Shown here: one piece after another, positions 1-8,575 of the stretch
Layout of the letters: each line of letters opens with the position of its first letter
Position numbering within the stretch: position 1 is the first letter of the stretch
NCBI GenBank assembly: GCA_026400395.1
Contig: JAPLPD010000166.1
Location: 1 to 45,410 of the forward strand
Reading direction: 5' to 3'
Source of the DNA: Alphaproteobacteria bacterium
GTDB taxonomy: Bacteria; Pseudomonadota; Alphaproteobacteria; Rhizobiales; Xanthobacteraceae
Length of the DNA: 45,410 nucleotides
Program-made: the position numbers and the translations under genes
The notes under the pieces: generated by a model
What the model saw: the letters and a program-made list of their open reading frames with translations, nothing else
Databases searched by the model: none
What the model was told of the DNA's origin: nothing

Positions 1-2
1 GC

Positions 3-797
3 GCGATCAACCGCAGCGGCTCGCACGATCACTTCAGTCAGAGCTGCCAGGGCGCCATCGGCGCGACGCTCGCCGACACCTGGGCGGTGCTGCGCGCCAT
101 CGCCGACCGCACCGGCGGCGATCCGGGATTCGTCGGCCTGACCGGCGAGGTGTACTTCTCCCGCCGCGCCAAGCCGGCGCGGCTCGGCGTGCTGGAGACC
201 GGCGGCTGGGGCGTCACCACCGAGGGCGCGCGCAAGGCATTCGCCGCGGCCAAGGAAAAACTCGCCAAGGCTGGCATCGAGTTGAAGAGCCGCGCCGACG
301 ATCCCGGCATAGAAGCCGTCGAGCAGGCGATTGCCGACGCGCAGCCGCTGACCCTGGCGATCAACGCCTGGGAGGGCCGCTGGCCGCTCAACACCTACGT
401 CGATCTCGACCCGAACAAGCTGAGCCAGGGCGCGCGCGACCGGCTGAAGGTCGCCGAGGCCACAACTCAAAAGCAATACGCCGATCTGCTGGTCCGCCGC
501 GTCGCGGCGCGCGCGGCCTATGCGAAGGTCGCGGCCCAATACGACGCCTTCGTCACGCTGGGCGCATGCGGCGCGGCGCCGGTCGGACTTGGCTCGACCG
601 GCAACACCGCCATGAACGTGGCGGCATCGCTGCTCGGCTGTCCGGCGCTCACCCTGCCGATGCTGCACGACGAGGGCATGCCCCTCGGATTGCAGCTGCT
701 TGGTGCGCTGGACCGCGATGCGGCGCTGTTCGAGGTGGCGAACTTCGTCGCACGCGACGTATTCGACCGGGCGGATCTGGTGGGAGCGGCGGCCTGA
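3..797 (+). CDS. Amidase (amidase-signature family), C-terminal part
   Basis: The gene enters from the left edge, so its start and the N-terminal catalytic Lys-Ser-Ser region lie outside the window. The visible 264 residues have the C-terminal half of an amidase-signature protein. Near the edge is SHDHFSQSCQGAIGATLAD, the block after the catalytic region; further on come RLGVLETGGWGV, a helical middle, and the closing block GSTGNTAMNVAASLLGCPAL followed by GMPLGLQLLG, typical of GatA-like amidases. Family enzymes hydrolyse carboxamides to acid and ammonia in the cytoplasm; the substrate cannot be read from sequence. The stop lies four bases before the next start, so the two genes are probably co-transcribed. 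It could equally be annotated as an Asp-tRNA(Asn)/Glu-tRNA(Gln) amidotransferase-like protein, but a stand-alone amidase fits the context better. Confidence 0.88.
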   Translation, partial: AINRSGSHDHFSQSCQGAIGATLADTWAVLRAIADRTGGDPGFVGLTGEVYFSRRAKPARLGVLETGGWGVTTEGARKAFAAAKEKLAKAGIELKSRADDPGIEAVEQAIADAQPLTLAINAWEGRWPLNTYVDLDPNKLSQGARDRLKVAEATTQKQYADLLVRRVAARAAYAKVAAQYDAFVTLGACGAAPVGLGSTGNTAMNVAASLLGCPALTLPMLHDEGMPLGLQLLGALDRDAALFEVANFVARDVFDRADLVGAAA

Positions 798-801
798 CCG
801 G

Positions 802-1989
802 ATGACGGCTTTAGCCGAAGCGTTCGACATCGTCATCGTCGGCGCGGGCGCGGCTGGATTGATGTGCGCGCTGACCGCCGGTCAGCGCGGGCGTAAGGTT
901 CTGCTGATCGACCAAGCGGACAAGGTCGGCGCCAAGATTCTCATCTCGGGCGGCGGCCGTTGCAACTTCACCAACCTGCACAGCAAGCCGGATCGCTTTC
1001 TCTCGGATAATCCGGACTTCTGCCGTTCGGCATTGGGTCGCTACACGCAGGACGATTTCATCGCGCTGGTCGAGCGTCACGGCATCGCCTATCACGAGAA
1101 GACGCTCGGCCAATTGTTCTGCGACGGATCGGCGCGCGCCATCGTCGCCATGCTGATGGCCGAGTGCGCCACCGGCGGAGTCAGCGTGCGCGTCGATCAC
1201 ACCATCACGGATGTGTCGCACGGCGACGGCTTTCGAGTGGAAGCCAGCGGGGGCAGCTTTTCGGCGCCCGCGCTGGTGCTGGCGACCGGCGGCCTGTCGA
1301 TCCCGAAGATGGGCGCGACCGGATTTGCCTATGACCTCGCGCGCCGCTTCGGCCTGCGCGTCACCGAAACATTGCCGGGGCTGGTGCCGCTGACCGCCAC
1401 GCCGCGCGCGCTCGGGCTCAGGCAACTGCTCGCCGGCGTCGCACTGGATGCGATTGCCTCATGCGGAGCCGCGCGTTTCCGCGAGAATATCCTGTTCACC
1501 CACCGCGGCCTGTCCGGACCGGCGATCCTGCAAATCTCATCGTACTGGCGGCAGGGCGACACCATCATGCTCGACGTGACGCCGGACAAGGATGCCAGCG
1601 CGTTCCTGATCGAGCGCAAGCACGCCCGTCCCAAGGCAGAGGCCAAGACAGTGCTCGCCGAGCTTTTGCCAGCGCGGCTGGCACATGCGCTCGCCGAGGC
1701 TTGTCTGCCGGCGGGGCCGATCGCCAACATCCCGGATCGCGCACTGGCTACGTTTGCCGCGCGGCTCAAATGCTGGGAGATCCAGCCCACCGGATCGGAG
1801 GGCTGGGCCAAGGCCGAGGTGACGCTAGGCGGGATCGACACCCGCGACCTGTCATCGAAAACGATGCAGGCGCGGAATGTCCCCGGTCTTTATGCCATCG
1901 GCGAAGCCGTCGACGTCACCGGCTGGCTCGGCGGCTACAATTTCCAGTGGGCCTGGTCGAGCGGCTGGTGCGCCGGCCAAGCGGTGTAG
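802..1989 (+). CDS. HI0933-family NAD(P)/FAD-dependent oxidoreductase
   Basis: A 395-residue flavoprotein. The N-terminus carries the FAD Rossmann motif VGAGAAGLMCAL and the family hallmark ISGGGRCNFTN about 45 residues later. The C-terminus has TLGGIDTRDL and LYAIGEAVDVTGWLGGYN, the second FAD contact of the HI0933/YhiN/BaiN group. The physiological role of the group is poorly known; some members reduce bile-acid intermediates or act as flavin reductases. I chose the ATG at 802 because FAD binding begins about ten residues later; an in-frame upstream start at 700 would lie inside the amidase gene. Its stop is only three bases from the stop of the convergent binding-protein gene. Confidence 0.9.
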   Translation: MTALAEAFDIVIVGAGAAGLMCALTAGQRGRKVLLIDQADKVGAKILISGGGRCNFTNLHSKPDRFLSDNPDFCRSALGRYTQDDFIALVERHGIAYHEKTLGQLFCDGSARAIVAMLMAECATGGVSVRVDHTITDVSHGDGFRVEASGGSFSAPALVLATGGLSIPKMGATGFAYDLARRFGLRVTETLPGLVPLTATPRALGLRQLLAGVALDAIASCGAARFRENILFTHRGLSGPAILQISSYWRQGDTIMLDVTPDKDASAFLIERKHARPKAEAKTVLAELLPARLAHALAEACLPAGPIANIPDRALATFAARLKCWEIQPTGSEGWAKAEVTLGGIDTRDLSSKTMQARNVPGLYAIGEAVDVTGWLGGYNFQWAWSSGWCAGQAV

Positions 1990-1992
1990 AAG

Positions 1993-2916
1993 CTACGCCT
2001 TCCACAAATCGCTGAACTGCGTCGCCACCACGTCTTCGTATTTACCGACGCCCTTGGTCAGTCCGACGGCCTGATCGAACTTGCACATGCTGTCGAAAGA
2101 AGCCTTGGAGATCGCCGGGTCGTAGAACGGCAGGTCGCGCTCGACCAGTTCGGCGATCAGGCTCGCCTCGTATTGCGGGAACCACTTCTCGCCGACCTTG
2201 GTGGCGCGCTTCGGATCGGCCTTGAGCGCCTTCTGCGTCTTGACCAGCGCACGCACCGCTGCGGCCGCCTTCTCCGGCTCCTTCTCGACCAGATCGGCTC
2301 GGCTCGCCAGCACCCCGAACGTGTAGCCGCGCAGGCTCGCGGGACCGTCGCCGCGCCGCGCGTCCAGCACCATCGTGCCCAGCCCGCGCTTCACCGCGAC
2401 CTCGGCGCCCATGCCGTTGGCCCAGAAGCCGTCGATCTTGCCCTCTTCCATCGCCTTGGCGGCGTTGACACCGAACGAGACGCTGGCCTGAGCCGGCATC
2501 GGCGGCGGCGCGATCTGCACGCCGTCGCGCTTCGGATCGATGCCGTATTCCTTCAGCATCTCGATCAGACCGATGTCGATGAGCGGCGCCGCGCCGATAC
2601 GCATGCCTTTGACCGCCGCGACGTCGCCGCGCTTCACGTTCAAATCCTTGCGCATGATCAGGAACCAGTAGGTGTGCTGCGCCAGCGCGCCGAGGAACTT
2701 GACGCCGTTCCATTCCGGAAACGCCGTCGGCGCCGAATGGGACGAGCCGCCGACGAAATCCGCCTTGCCGTCACGCAACGCCTCATAGCATTTGCCGACC
2801 GGGTAGATCAGCTCAAGCTCGGCATCGAGGCCCTCTTCCTTGAAGAAGCCCATCTCCACCGCGGCGATGGCGGGGAAGTACGAGTTGGAAACGAGATCGG
2901 GAATGACGACTTTCAT
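1993..2916 (-). CDS. NMT1/SsuA-type substrate-binding protein, no signal peptide
   Basis: A 307-residue periplasmic-binding-protein type 2 fold of the NMT1/SsuA (nitrate, sulfonate, thiamine-precursor) group. It opens with VVIPDLVSNSYFPAIAAVEM and FFKEEGLDAELELIYP, the usual first lobe, and has GKADFVGGSSHSA, the ligand-pocket strand. The ATG at 2914-2916 has a GGAG six bases upstream. No N-terminal signal peptide or lipobox is visible, which is unusual for a binding protein: it is either cytoplasmic, an enzyme-like member of the fold, or has a start outside the called frame. No permease or ATPase for it is adjacent. It lies 70 bases downstream of the DUF2848 gene on the same strand and is probably co-transcribed with it. 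Ligand unknown. Confidence 0.82.
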   Translation of the reverse strand: MKVVIPDLVSNSYFPAIAAVEMGFFKEEGLDAELELIYPVGKCYEALRDGKADFVGGSSHSAPTAFPEWNGVKFLGALAQHTYWFLIMRKDLNVKRGDVAAVKGMRIGAAPLIDIGLIEMLKEYGIDPKRDGVQIAPPPMPAQASVSFGVNAAKAMEEGKIDGFWANGMGAEVAVKRGLGTMVLDARRGDGPASLRGYTFGVLASRADLVEKEPEKAAAAVRALVKTQKALKADPKRATKVGEKWFPQYEASLIAELVERDLPFYDPAISKASFDSMCKFDQAVGLTKGVGKYEDVVATQFSDLWKA

Positions 2917-2944
2917 GGACTACTCCGTTGCATTGTTTGTTGTC

Positions 2945-2975
2945 ATTCCCGGATCGCCACGGTGCGGCGGGGAAT
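2945..2975. repeat. Imperfect hairpin between the DUF2848 and binding-protein genes
   Basis: ATTCCC (2945-2950) pairs with GGGAAT (2970-2975), and CGCC (2955-2958) with GGCG (2966-2969), with a four-base bulge on one side. It resembles the intergenic palindromes elsewhere in the window. It may be a repetitive extragenic element or may modulate read-through between the two minus-strand genes. Confidence 0.4.
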
Positions 2976-2986
2976 AACGGGAAAAG

Positions 2987-3646
2987 CTAACCCTCGTCCG
3001 GCAGCGACACGATCGAATAGCCGTGCGTGAGCTTTCGCCCCAGCACCGGATCCTCCAGCTCCATGTCGAAGGTGCCGGAATAGGAAATGTCGCCGTGCAC
3101 CGCGAAGGTGCCGCAGAACATGGCAGTGCCTGGCGCCAGCTTATCGCCGCCGGTGTACAAGCGGATCAGTTCCTCGGGCGAGCGCATGTTGGTGACCGGC
3201 CCCTCCTGGTAGAGCCGCCGCTGGCCGCCGCCCGGCACGAATGAGCGTAGCGTGATCTTGTCCCAATGCGGCTTCACCTCGTCGTAGCGCCACAGTGTCG
3301 CACCGACCGGCTTGGCGCAGAGCTGCTTCGAGAGGGTGACGCCGACGGTCTCGGCCTTGCGGTCGGTGTGGTCGGAACCCAGGCCCACCCACAGCCCGTC
3401 GTCGAGGGAGAACAGCACGAACTCCACCTCGCCTGACGATTTGTCGGCCATGACCTCGATCGACGGCGCCGTACTCAGCAGCGAATAGGCCACCCGGTAG
3501 AAGATCGGCACGGTTTTCGGCCGCTGCACCCCGATCGCCTCAAGCTCCTTGATATGCGCTTCAAGCGCCGCGACATTGCGGCCGGTCCAGCCGGCAATCA
3601 CCAGGTTCCGAATTGCTGCGATATCAAGTTTTCGTTCGCTCGGCAC
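2987..3646 (-). CDS. DUF2848-family protein
   Basis: A 219-residue cytoplasmic protein recognised as DUF2848 by the blocks FVLFSLDDGLWVGLGSDHTD, VTLSKQLCAKP and LWRYDEVKPHWD, plus a C-terminal segment with FCGTFAVHG. The C-terminal part resembles fumarylacetoacetase-like folds (a metal site of acidic residues is expected), but no reaction is established for the family. Translation starts at GTG (3644-3646), five bases after a strong AAGGAG. It is the first gene of a likely two-gene minus-strand unit with the NMT1-type protein, and is divergent from the ABC operon that starts at 3743. The pairing suggests that the enzyme acts on the compound recognised by the binding protein. Confidence 0.82.
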   Translation of the reverse strand: MPSERKLDIAAIRNLVIAGWTGRNVAALEAHIKELEAIGVQRPKTVPIFYRVAYSLLSTAPSIEVMADKSSGEVEFVLFSLDDGLWVGLGSDHTDRKAETVGVTLSKQLCAKPVGATLWRYDEVKPHWDKITLRSFVPGGGQRRLYQEGPVTNMRSPEELIRLYTGGDKLAPGTAMFCGTFAVHGDISYSGTFDMELEDPVLGRKLTHGYSIVSLPDEG

Positions 3647-3665
3647 GCGGGCTCCTTCTCCGTGC

Positions 3666-3693
3666 TTGCATCATAAGTTTCTGACATTACACA
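3666..3693 (+). promoter_or_regulatory. Possible sigma70-type promoter of the ABC operon
   Basis: TTGCAT (3666-3671) and TACACA (3688-3693) are separated by 16 bases in an AT-richer stretch between the divergent DUF2848 and permease genes. The permease ATG at 3743 follows a clear GGCGGAGGA ribosome site. Placement is by eye only. Confidence 0.25.
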
Positions 3694-3742
3694 CTAAAAC
3701 CTCGATCTTAAAGCGCAACGGAAAACAAAAAAGGGCGGAGGA

Positions 3743-5476
3743 ATGTCGGTTCAAACGATCGCCACCCCGGTCCGGGTCGCGGGTCCGCGCAGGCGGGTCC
3801 GGCTCGAACATTTCGTCATGGGCGGTGCGGTCCTCTGCCTGATCGTTCTGGTTGTGCTGCCGCTGTGTTCGCTGCTGCTTGGCAGCGTTCGCGGCGAAAA
3901 CGGCATGAGCTTCGACAATTTTGCCGAGGTGGTCAGCGGCCGGCTCTACGTCAACGCCTTGAGGAATTCGCTGATCCTCGGTGCCTGGACCGGGCTGTTC
4001 AGCCTCGTGATCGGCGTCTCGCTGGCCTGGGCGGTCGCCCGCACCGACGTGCCCTGCAAGCCGCTGATCCAGTTGACGGCGAGCCTGTCCTATTTATCGC
4101 CGCCGTTCCTGACTGCGATCGCGTTCGTCTACCTGTTCAGCCCGAACGCCGGACTGATCAACGTGTTAATGCGCGACGTGCTCGGGCTGCCGCTTCTGAC
4201 GTTCAATATTTTCTCGATGACCGGCCTCGTCCTGGTCACCGTGCTGCACACCTTCCCGTTCGTCTATCTGCTGGCGTCGAGCGCTCTCTTATCGGTCGAT
4301 GCGTCGTACGAAGAAGCCGCGCAAATTCTCGGCGCGAGCAAGCTGCGAACCGCGCTGACCGTAACCGGCCCGCTGGTGGCGCCGGCGATCCTGTCCGGCA
4401 CGCTGCTCGCGTTCGTCAACGCCATCGCGCTGTTCGGCTCGCAGGCGATCATCGGCCTGCCGGGGCGGATCGTCACCCTGCCGACGCGCATCTACGCGCT
4501 GTTCGACTATCCGCCGGAGTACGGGCTCGCGTCGGCGCTGTCGCTGCTGTTCGTGGTAATCACCGTTGTCGCACTTTATCTCCAGCGCGCGTTCCTGGCG
4601 CGGCGCTCCTACGTGACCCTCGGCGGCAAGGGCGCGCGGCCGCAATTGATGAATCTCGGGCCGGCGCGGTGGGTGCTGTTCGGATTCATGGTGATCGCGT
4701 TTATCGTCGCGATCGTCCTGCCCTATTCGACCCTAATCGCGGTGTCGCTGTCGAAGTCATGGGGCCTCGACTTCTGGAAGGGCCTGACACTGCAGAACTA
4801 CAAGTTCATCCTGTTCGAATACAACGTCACCCAGCGCGCGATCCTGAATAGCCTGTTCCTGGCAACAATCGCCGCGACGGTCGCGGTCCTGCTCGGAGCC
4901 ATCATCGGCTGGATCGATATTCGCACCCGCATTCCCGGCCGCAAGCTGCTCGACTATTTCGCGCTCATCCCGCTTGGACTGCCCGGCATCGTCGTCGCGG
5001 TGGCGCTGATCCAGTTCTGGCTGGCGATGCCGCTGGCGCTGTACGGCACGCTGGCGATCCTGCTGCTCGCCTATGTGGGCCGCTACATTCCGCTCGGTGT
5101 CCGCGCCGCGAACTCTTCGTTGCGGCAGATCGATCCGTCGCTGGAGGAAAGCGCGCAGATCCTCGGCGCGTCGTGGCTGACCACCATGCGCGAGGTGACC
5201 TTGCCGCTGATCCGGCCGGGCCTGTTCGCCGGCTGGCTGCTGGTGTTCGTGCCCGTCATCCAGGAGCTTTCGGCGTCGATCCTGCTGTTCTCGTCCAGTT
5301 CGATCACGCTCGCGGTCGCCGTCTATAACCTCTACGAAACCGGCTATATAGAACCAGTCGCGGCGCTCGCGATCATCAACATGGTCATCGTCGGCGCGGC
5401 GATCCTGCTCGCCAACAAGCTGGGCGGCGGCAAGATCGCCAGCCGCTCGGGCGCGACACAAGGACTGGCTTCGTAA
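3743..5476 (+). CDS. ABC transporter fused double permease (FbpB/ThiP type)
   Basis: A 577-residue inner-membrane protein of about twelve hydrophobic segments. It is two binding-protein-dependent permease domains in tandem. The first EAA loop is EEAAQILGASKLRTALTVTG (about residue 190) and the second EESAQILGASWLTTMREVTL (about residue 470); these loops dock on the ATPase. The length and duplicated plan match the ferric/thiamine (FbpB, AfuB, ThiP) permease family, in which one polypeptide forms the whole channel. The start has a GGAGGA site. The stop overlaps the ATPase start by one base (TAATG), giving translational coupling. It is the first gene of a four-gene importer operon ending at 8568. 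Confidence 0.93.
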   Translation: MSVQTIATPVRVAGPRRRVRLEHFVMGGAVLCLIVLVVLPLCSLLLGSVRGENGMSFDNFAEVVSGRLYVNALRNSLILGAWTGLFSLVIGVSLAWAVARTDVPCKPLIQLTASLSYLSPPFLTAIAFVYLFSPNAGLINVLMRDVLGLPLLTFNIFSMTGLVLVTVLHTFPFVYLLASSALLSVDASYEEAAQILGASKLRTALTVTGPLVAPAILSGTLLAFVNAIALFGSQAIIGLPGRIVTLPTRIYALFDYPPEYGLASALSLLFVVITVVALYLQRAFLARRSYVTLGGKGARPQLMNLGPARWVLFGFMVIAFIVAIVLPYSTLIAVSLSKSWGLDFWKGLTLQNYKFILFEYNVTQRAILNSLFLATIAATVAVLLGAIIGWIDIRTRIPGRKLLDYFALIPLGLPGIVVAVALIQFWLAMPLALYGTLAILLLAYVGRYIPLGVRAANSSLRQIDPSLEESAQILGASWLTTMREVTLPLIRPGLFAGWLLVFVPVIQELSASILLFSSSSITLAVAVYNLYETGYIEPVAALAIINMVIVGAAILLANKLGGGKIASRSGATQGLAS

Positions 5477-6519
5477 TGGCGAGCATCGCGATCAACGGAC
5501 TGACCAAGACATTCGCGGCGGGCGATGACGCGCCCGCGGCGGTCTCCGGTCTTGAACTCGACATCAAGGACAACCAGTTCATCACCCTGCTGGGCCCCAG
5601 CGGCTGCGGCAAAACCACAACGCTGCGGATGATCGCCGGCTATATCATGCCGGATGCCGGCACCATCCATGTCAACGGCCGGCTGGTCTCCGCGCCGGGC
5701 AGCGTGGTTCCGCCGGATCAGCGCGGCATGGGCATGGTGTTCCAGAACTACGCGGTGTGGCCGCACAAGACCGTCTACGAAAACGTCGTGTTCGGTCTGA
5801 AGGTGCGGCGGACACCGTCGGCTGAGGCCAAAAAGCGCGTCGCCGACGCGCTGGCGCTGGTGAACCTGACCGGCCTTGAGCAACGCTATCCGAATGAGCT
5901 TTCGGGCGGACAGCAGCAGCGCGTCGCGCTGGCGCGAAGCCTCGTGGTCGAGCCGGAAATTCTTCTGCTCGACGAGCCGCTATCCAACCTCGACGCCAAG
6001 CTGCGCGAGCAGATGCGCGTCGAGTTAAAGCGGCTGCAGCGCCGCACCGGCATCACCTTCGTCTATGTCACCCATGATCAGGCGGAGGCGCTGGCGCTGT
6101 CCGACCACATCGCGGTGATGCACGGCGGGCGCCTGCAGCAATACGGCACGCCGCAGGAGGTCTATGGCAGACCGGCCAATCGCGTCGTCGCCGACTTCAT
6201 GGGCCTGGTCAATCTGGTGCCTGGCAAGGCGGGCGGACCCGGCATCGTCGAAGCCGCCGGCGGCCTGAAGTTGCAGGTTCCACTGCCTGACGGCGTCAAG
6301 ACCGGCGACAGCGTCGAGGTGTCGATCCGCCCCGAGAACATCCGCCTGAACGCGTCCGGCAGCGGCCCGCGCGCATCCGTCACCGAGCGCGAGTATTACG
6401 TGAGCCTCGACTCCGGTCCGGCGCTTCGGGTACAGACCCATCCCGGGCAGGTTTTCGCTATCGGCGACAACGTCGCCGTCGAAATCGACACCGCGCAATG
6501 CAGCGTTTTTCGTAATTAA
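5476..6519 (+). CDS. ABC transporter ATP-binding protein (MalK/FbpC type)
   Basis: A 347-residue ATPase with all expected elements: Walker A GPSGCGKTTTLR near residue 40, Q-loop around GMVFQNYAVWPH, signature LSGGQQQRVALARS, Walker B ILLLDEPLSNLDAKLRE, and switch histidine in VYVTHDQAEAL. After residue 240 a TOBE-like domain follows (VEVSIRPENIRL), as in spermidine/putrescine, ferric and sugar ATPases. It energises the fused permease upstream, with which it overlaps by one base. The complete motif set argues for a working importer. Confidence 0.95.
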   Translation: MASIAINGLTKTFAAGDDAPAAVSGLELDIKDNQFITLLGPSGCGKTTTLRMIAGYIMPDAGTIHVNGRLVSAPGSVVPPDQRGMGMVFQNYAVWPHKTVYENVVFGLKVRRTPSAEAKKRVADALALVNLTGLEQRYPNELSGGQQQRVALARSLVVEPEILLLDEPLSNLDAKLREQMRVELKRLQRRTGITFVYVTHDQAEALALSDHIAVMHGGRLQQYGTPQEVYGRPANRVVADFMGLVNLVPGKAGGPGIVEAAGGLKLQVPLPDGVKTGDSVEVSIRPENIRLNASGSGPRASVTEREYYVSLDSGPALRVQTHPGQVFAIGDNVAVEIDTAQCSVFRN

Positions 6520-6546
6520 AGCCATCACACCCACAGGAGCAGTCTC

Positions 6547-7494
6547 GTGACCACCCAGGTCGACAACGTCCATATCCAAGGCAACGAACACTGGACCAAG
6601 AAGGGCGACGCCAAGCTGTTCCTGTGGGAGAAGCGGCGCGCGCAGAACTCCCAGGAGCGCGGAACCATCCTGTTCGTGCACGGGTCGTCGATGGCGTCAC
6701 AGCCGACCTTCGACCTGCAGGTTCCGGGACGGCCGAGCGCGATGGATTATTTCGTCGGCCAGGGCTTCGACACCTGGAGCGTGGACATGGAAGGCTACGG
6801 CCGCTCCAGCAAGGATCGCGGCGTTGACGCCACCATCTCCGAGGGCGCCGACGATCTCGCGGCGGCTTCCGATTACATCTTCAAGACCCGCAAAAATGCC
6901 GGCCCGCTTCTGGTGTATGGCATTTCGTCGGGCGCGTTGCGCGCCGCCATGTTCGCGCAGCGCCATCCCGAGCGGGTCAAGCGGCTTGCCCTCGACGCCC
7001 ATGTCTACACCGGCGAAGGCAGCCCCACCCTGGTCGAGCGAAAGAAGCGGCTGCCGGAATTGCTCAAGACCAAGCGCCGGCCGATCGACCGCAAGTTCGT
7101 CCGCTCGATCTTCGAACGCGATCACCCCGGCACGGCCGACGACGACGTGATCGAGGCGTTTGCAACGCACATTCTCGAACTCGACGACTCGATCCCGAAC
7201 GGGACCTACATCGACATGTGCAACTACCTGCCGGTGGTCGATCCGACCAAAATAACGGTTCCGACCATCATCATGCGCGGCGAATACGACGGCATCGCCA
7301 GCTTCAAGGATTTGCTGAACTTCTTCGAGAAGTTGCCGAACCCGGACAAGACGTTCTCGGTCATGCCTGGCATCGCGCACGCCTCGTTCCAGCAGAAGAA
7401 CTACCAGATCGCGTATCACGTCCTGCAGAGCTTCTTCACCCAGCCGGAGCCGATCTATTCGACCTACAAGGCAGGCGACGCGGCAAAGCACTAA
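6547..7494 (+). CDS. Alpha/beta hydrolase inside the ABC operon
   Basis: A 315-residue alpha/beta-fold hydrolase. LFVHGSSM forms the oxyanion-hole region, YGISSGALRAAM carries the nucleophile elbow G-x-S-x-G (Ser127), YDGIASF gives Asp248 and GIAHASF gives His278, so the triad looks complete. No signal peptide is seen, so it should act in the cytoplasm. Translation starts at GTG 6547 after AGGAG. It lies 27 bases after the ATPase gene and 63 before the binding-protein gene, all on one strand, so it is probably part of the operon. The inference is that the imported compound is an ester, amide or lactone cleaved after uptake. The substrate cannot be named. Confidence 0.9.
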   Translation: MTTQVDNVHIQGNEHWTKKGDAKLFLWEKRRAQNSQERGTILFVHGSSMASQPTFDLQVPGRPSAMDYFVGQGFDTWSVDMEGYGRSSKDRGVDATISEGADDLAAASDYIFKTRKNAGPLLVYGISSGALRAAMFAQRHPERVKRLALDAHVYTGEGSPTLVERKKRLPELLKTKRRPIDRKFVRSIFERDHPGTADDDVIEAFATHILELDDSIPNGTYIDMCNYLPVVDPTKITVPTIIMRGEYDGIASFKDLLNFFEKLPNPDKTFSVMPGIAHASFQQKNYQIAYHVLQSFFTQPEPIYSTYKAGDAAKH

Positions 7495-7503
7495 CGCCTC
7501 GAC

Positions 7504-7532
7504 GTCATGGCCGGGCTCGTCCCGGCCATGAC
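7504..7532. repeat. Perfect extragenic palindrome before the binding-protein gene
   Basis: GTCATGGCCGGG (7504-7515), a five-base loop CTCGT, and CCCGGCCATGAC (7521-7532) make a 12-bp perfect stem. This style of palindrome is common between genes in Bradyrhizobium relatives. It sits between the hydrolase stop and the binding-protein ribosome site, where it could protect or separate the binding-protein message. Confidence 0.75.
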
Positions 7533-7557
7533 GAATACAAAAACTTGGGAGGAAGCA

Positions 7558-8568
7558 ATGCTCAAGCGCAGAGACTTGATCGCGGTTGCAACTTTGGTCG
7601 CGCTGGGCCATCCGGCGTTCGCGCAGGATGCCATCGACCTCGCCAAGGCCAAAGCCGAAGCCAAGGTGGTTTGGTACACCTCGACGCCGCTGCCGCAGGC
7701 ACAGAAGATCGTCAATCTGTTCGAGAAGGAACACGGCATCAAGGTCGAGCTGTTCCGCTCGGGCGGCTCAGCGATCCTTCGCCGCTTCCAGCAGGAGGGC
7801 GACGCCGGCCGTATCGCCGCCGACGTGCTGACCACATCCGATCCGGCGGCCGCCGCCATGCTGGGACGCAAGGGCGCGTTCGTTGCCTTCAAGCCGAAGA
7901 ATTTCGACAAGATTCCCAACGAGGCCAAAGACAAGGACGGCTTTTTCGTCGCCCAGCGGCTTAACCTGATGACCAACTACATCCGCTCGGACAAGGTGCC
8001 CGCCGCCGACGAGCCGAAGACCTGGGCCGATCTCGCCGATCCGAAATACAAGGGCAAGATGGTGATCGGCGATCCGTCGTTCACCTCGCTGCTGGTGTCG
8101 GTGGTCGGCATGATGTCGAAGGAGCGCGGCTGGGGTTTCTACGAGAAGCTGCGCGCCAACGATACGATGGTGGTGCAGGGCAACCAGCAGGCCGCCGACA
8201 TGCTCAAGCGCGGCGAGCGGCTGATCGCGGTAGGCGCGCTGGATTCCTACGCCGCCGAGGATCGCGCCGCCGGCCATCCGATGAAGACGCTGTATCCGAG
8301 CGACGGCGTGTTCGTGATCCCGTCGCCGACGTCGGTGGTGAAGGGCGGACCGAGCCCGAACGCCGCGAAGCTGCTGGCCGGGTTCATCATCAGCGACGAG
8401 GTGCAGAAGATGTTTCCAGCCGACGGCGGCTTCGCCGCGCGGACCGACATCGCCGCGCCGGCCGGCTCGCCGCCGCTGTCGAGCCTGAAAATCCTGCCGG
8501 TGGATTACGACTACACCGAAAAGGAAGCCCCGCGGATCAAGAAGCGGTTCAACGATATATTCCAGTAG
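7558..8568 (+). CDS. ABC transporter substrate-binding protein (FbpA/AfuA-like fold)
   Basis: A 336-residue periplasmic binding protein. The ATG at 7558 follows GGGAGGAAGCA; a longer frame opens at 7507 but runs through the palindrome and lacks a ribosome site. MLKRRDLIAVATLVALG then AFAQ is a signal peptide with cleavage after about residue 22. The mature part starts with KVVWYTSTPLPQAQKIVNLF and continues with the DVLTTSDPAAA block typical of the ferric/extracellular-solute-binding family 1 group. I see no adjacent Tyr-Tyr pair, the usual ferric ligand, so iron is not the obvious cargo; the neighbouring hydrolase points to an organic solute. It is the last gene of the operon, and its stop is seven bases from that of the convergent RND gene. 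Confidence 0.9.
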   Translation: MLKRRDLIAVATLVALGHPAFAQDAIDLAKAKAEAKVVWYTSTPLPQAQKIVNLFEKEHGIKVELFRSGGSAILRRFQQEGDAGRIAADVLTTSDPAAAAMLGRKGAFVAFKPKNFDKIPNEAKDKDGFFVAQRLNLMTNYIRSDKVPAADEPKTWADLADPKYKGKMVIGDPSFTSLLVSVVGMMSKERGWGFYEKLRANDTMVVQGNQQAADMLKRGERLIAVGALDSYAAEDRAAGHPMKTLYPSDGVFVIPSPTSVVKGGPSPNAAKLLAGFIISDEVQKMFPADGGFAARTDIAAPAGSPPLSSLKILPVDYDYTEKEAPRIKKRFNDIFQ

Positions 8569-8575
8569 GCGCGAA

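Noticed and set aside
700-801. Earlier start of the HI0933-type flavoprotein at 700
   Set aside because: It lies inside the amidase reading frame and adds Arg/Trp/Ser-rich residues not seen in the family; FAD binding begins just after 802.
7558-8568. Ferric-iron specificity of the ABC importer
   Set aside because: The permease and ATPase resemble the ferric type, but the receptor has no Tyr-Tyr pair and a hydrolase is part of the operon.
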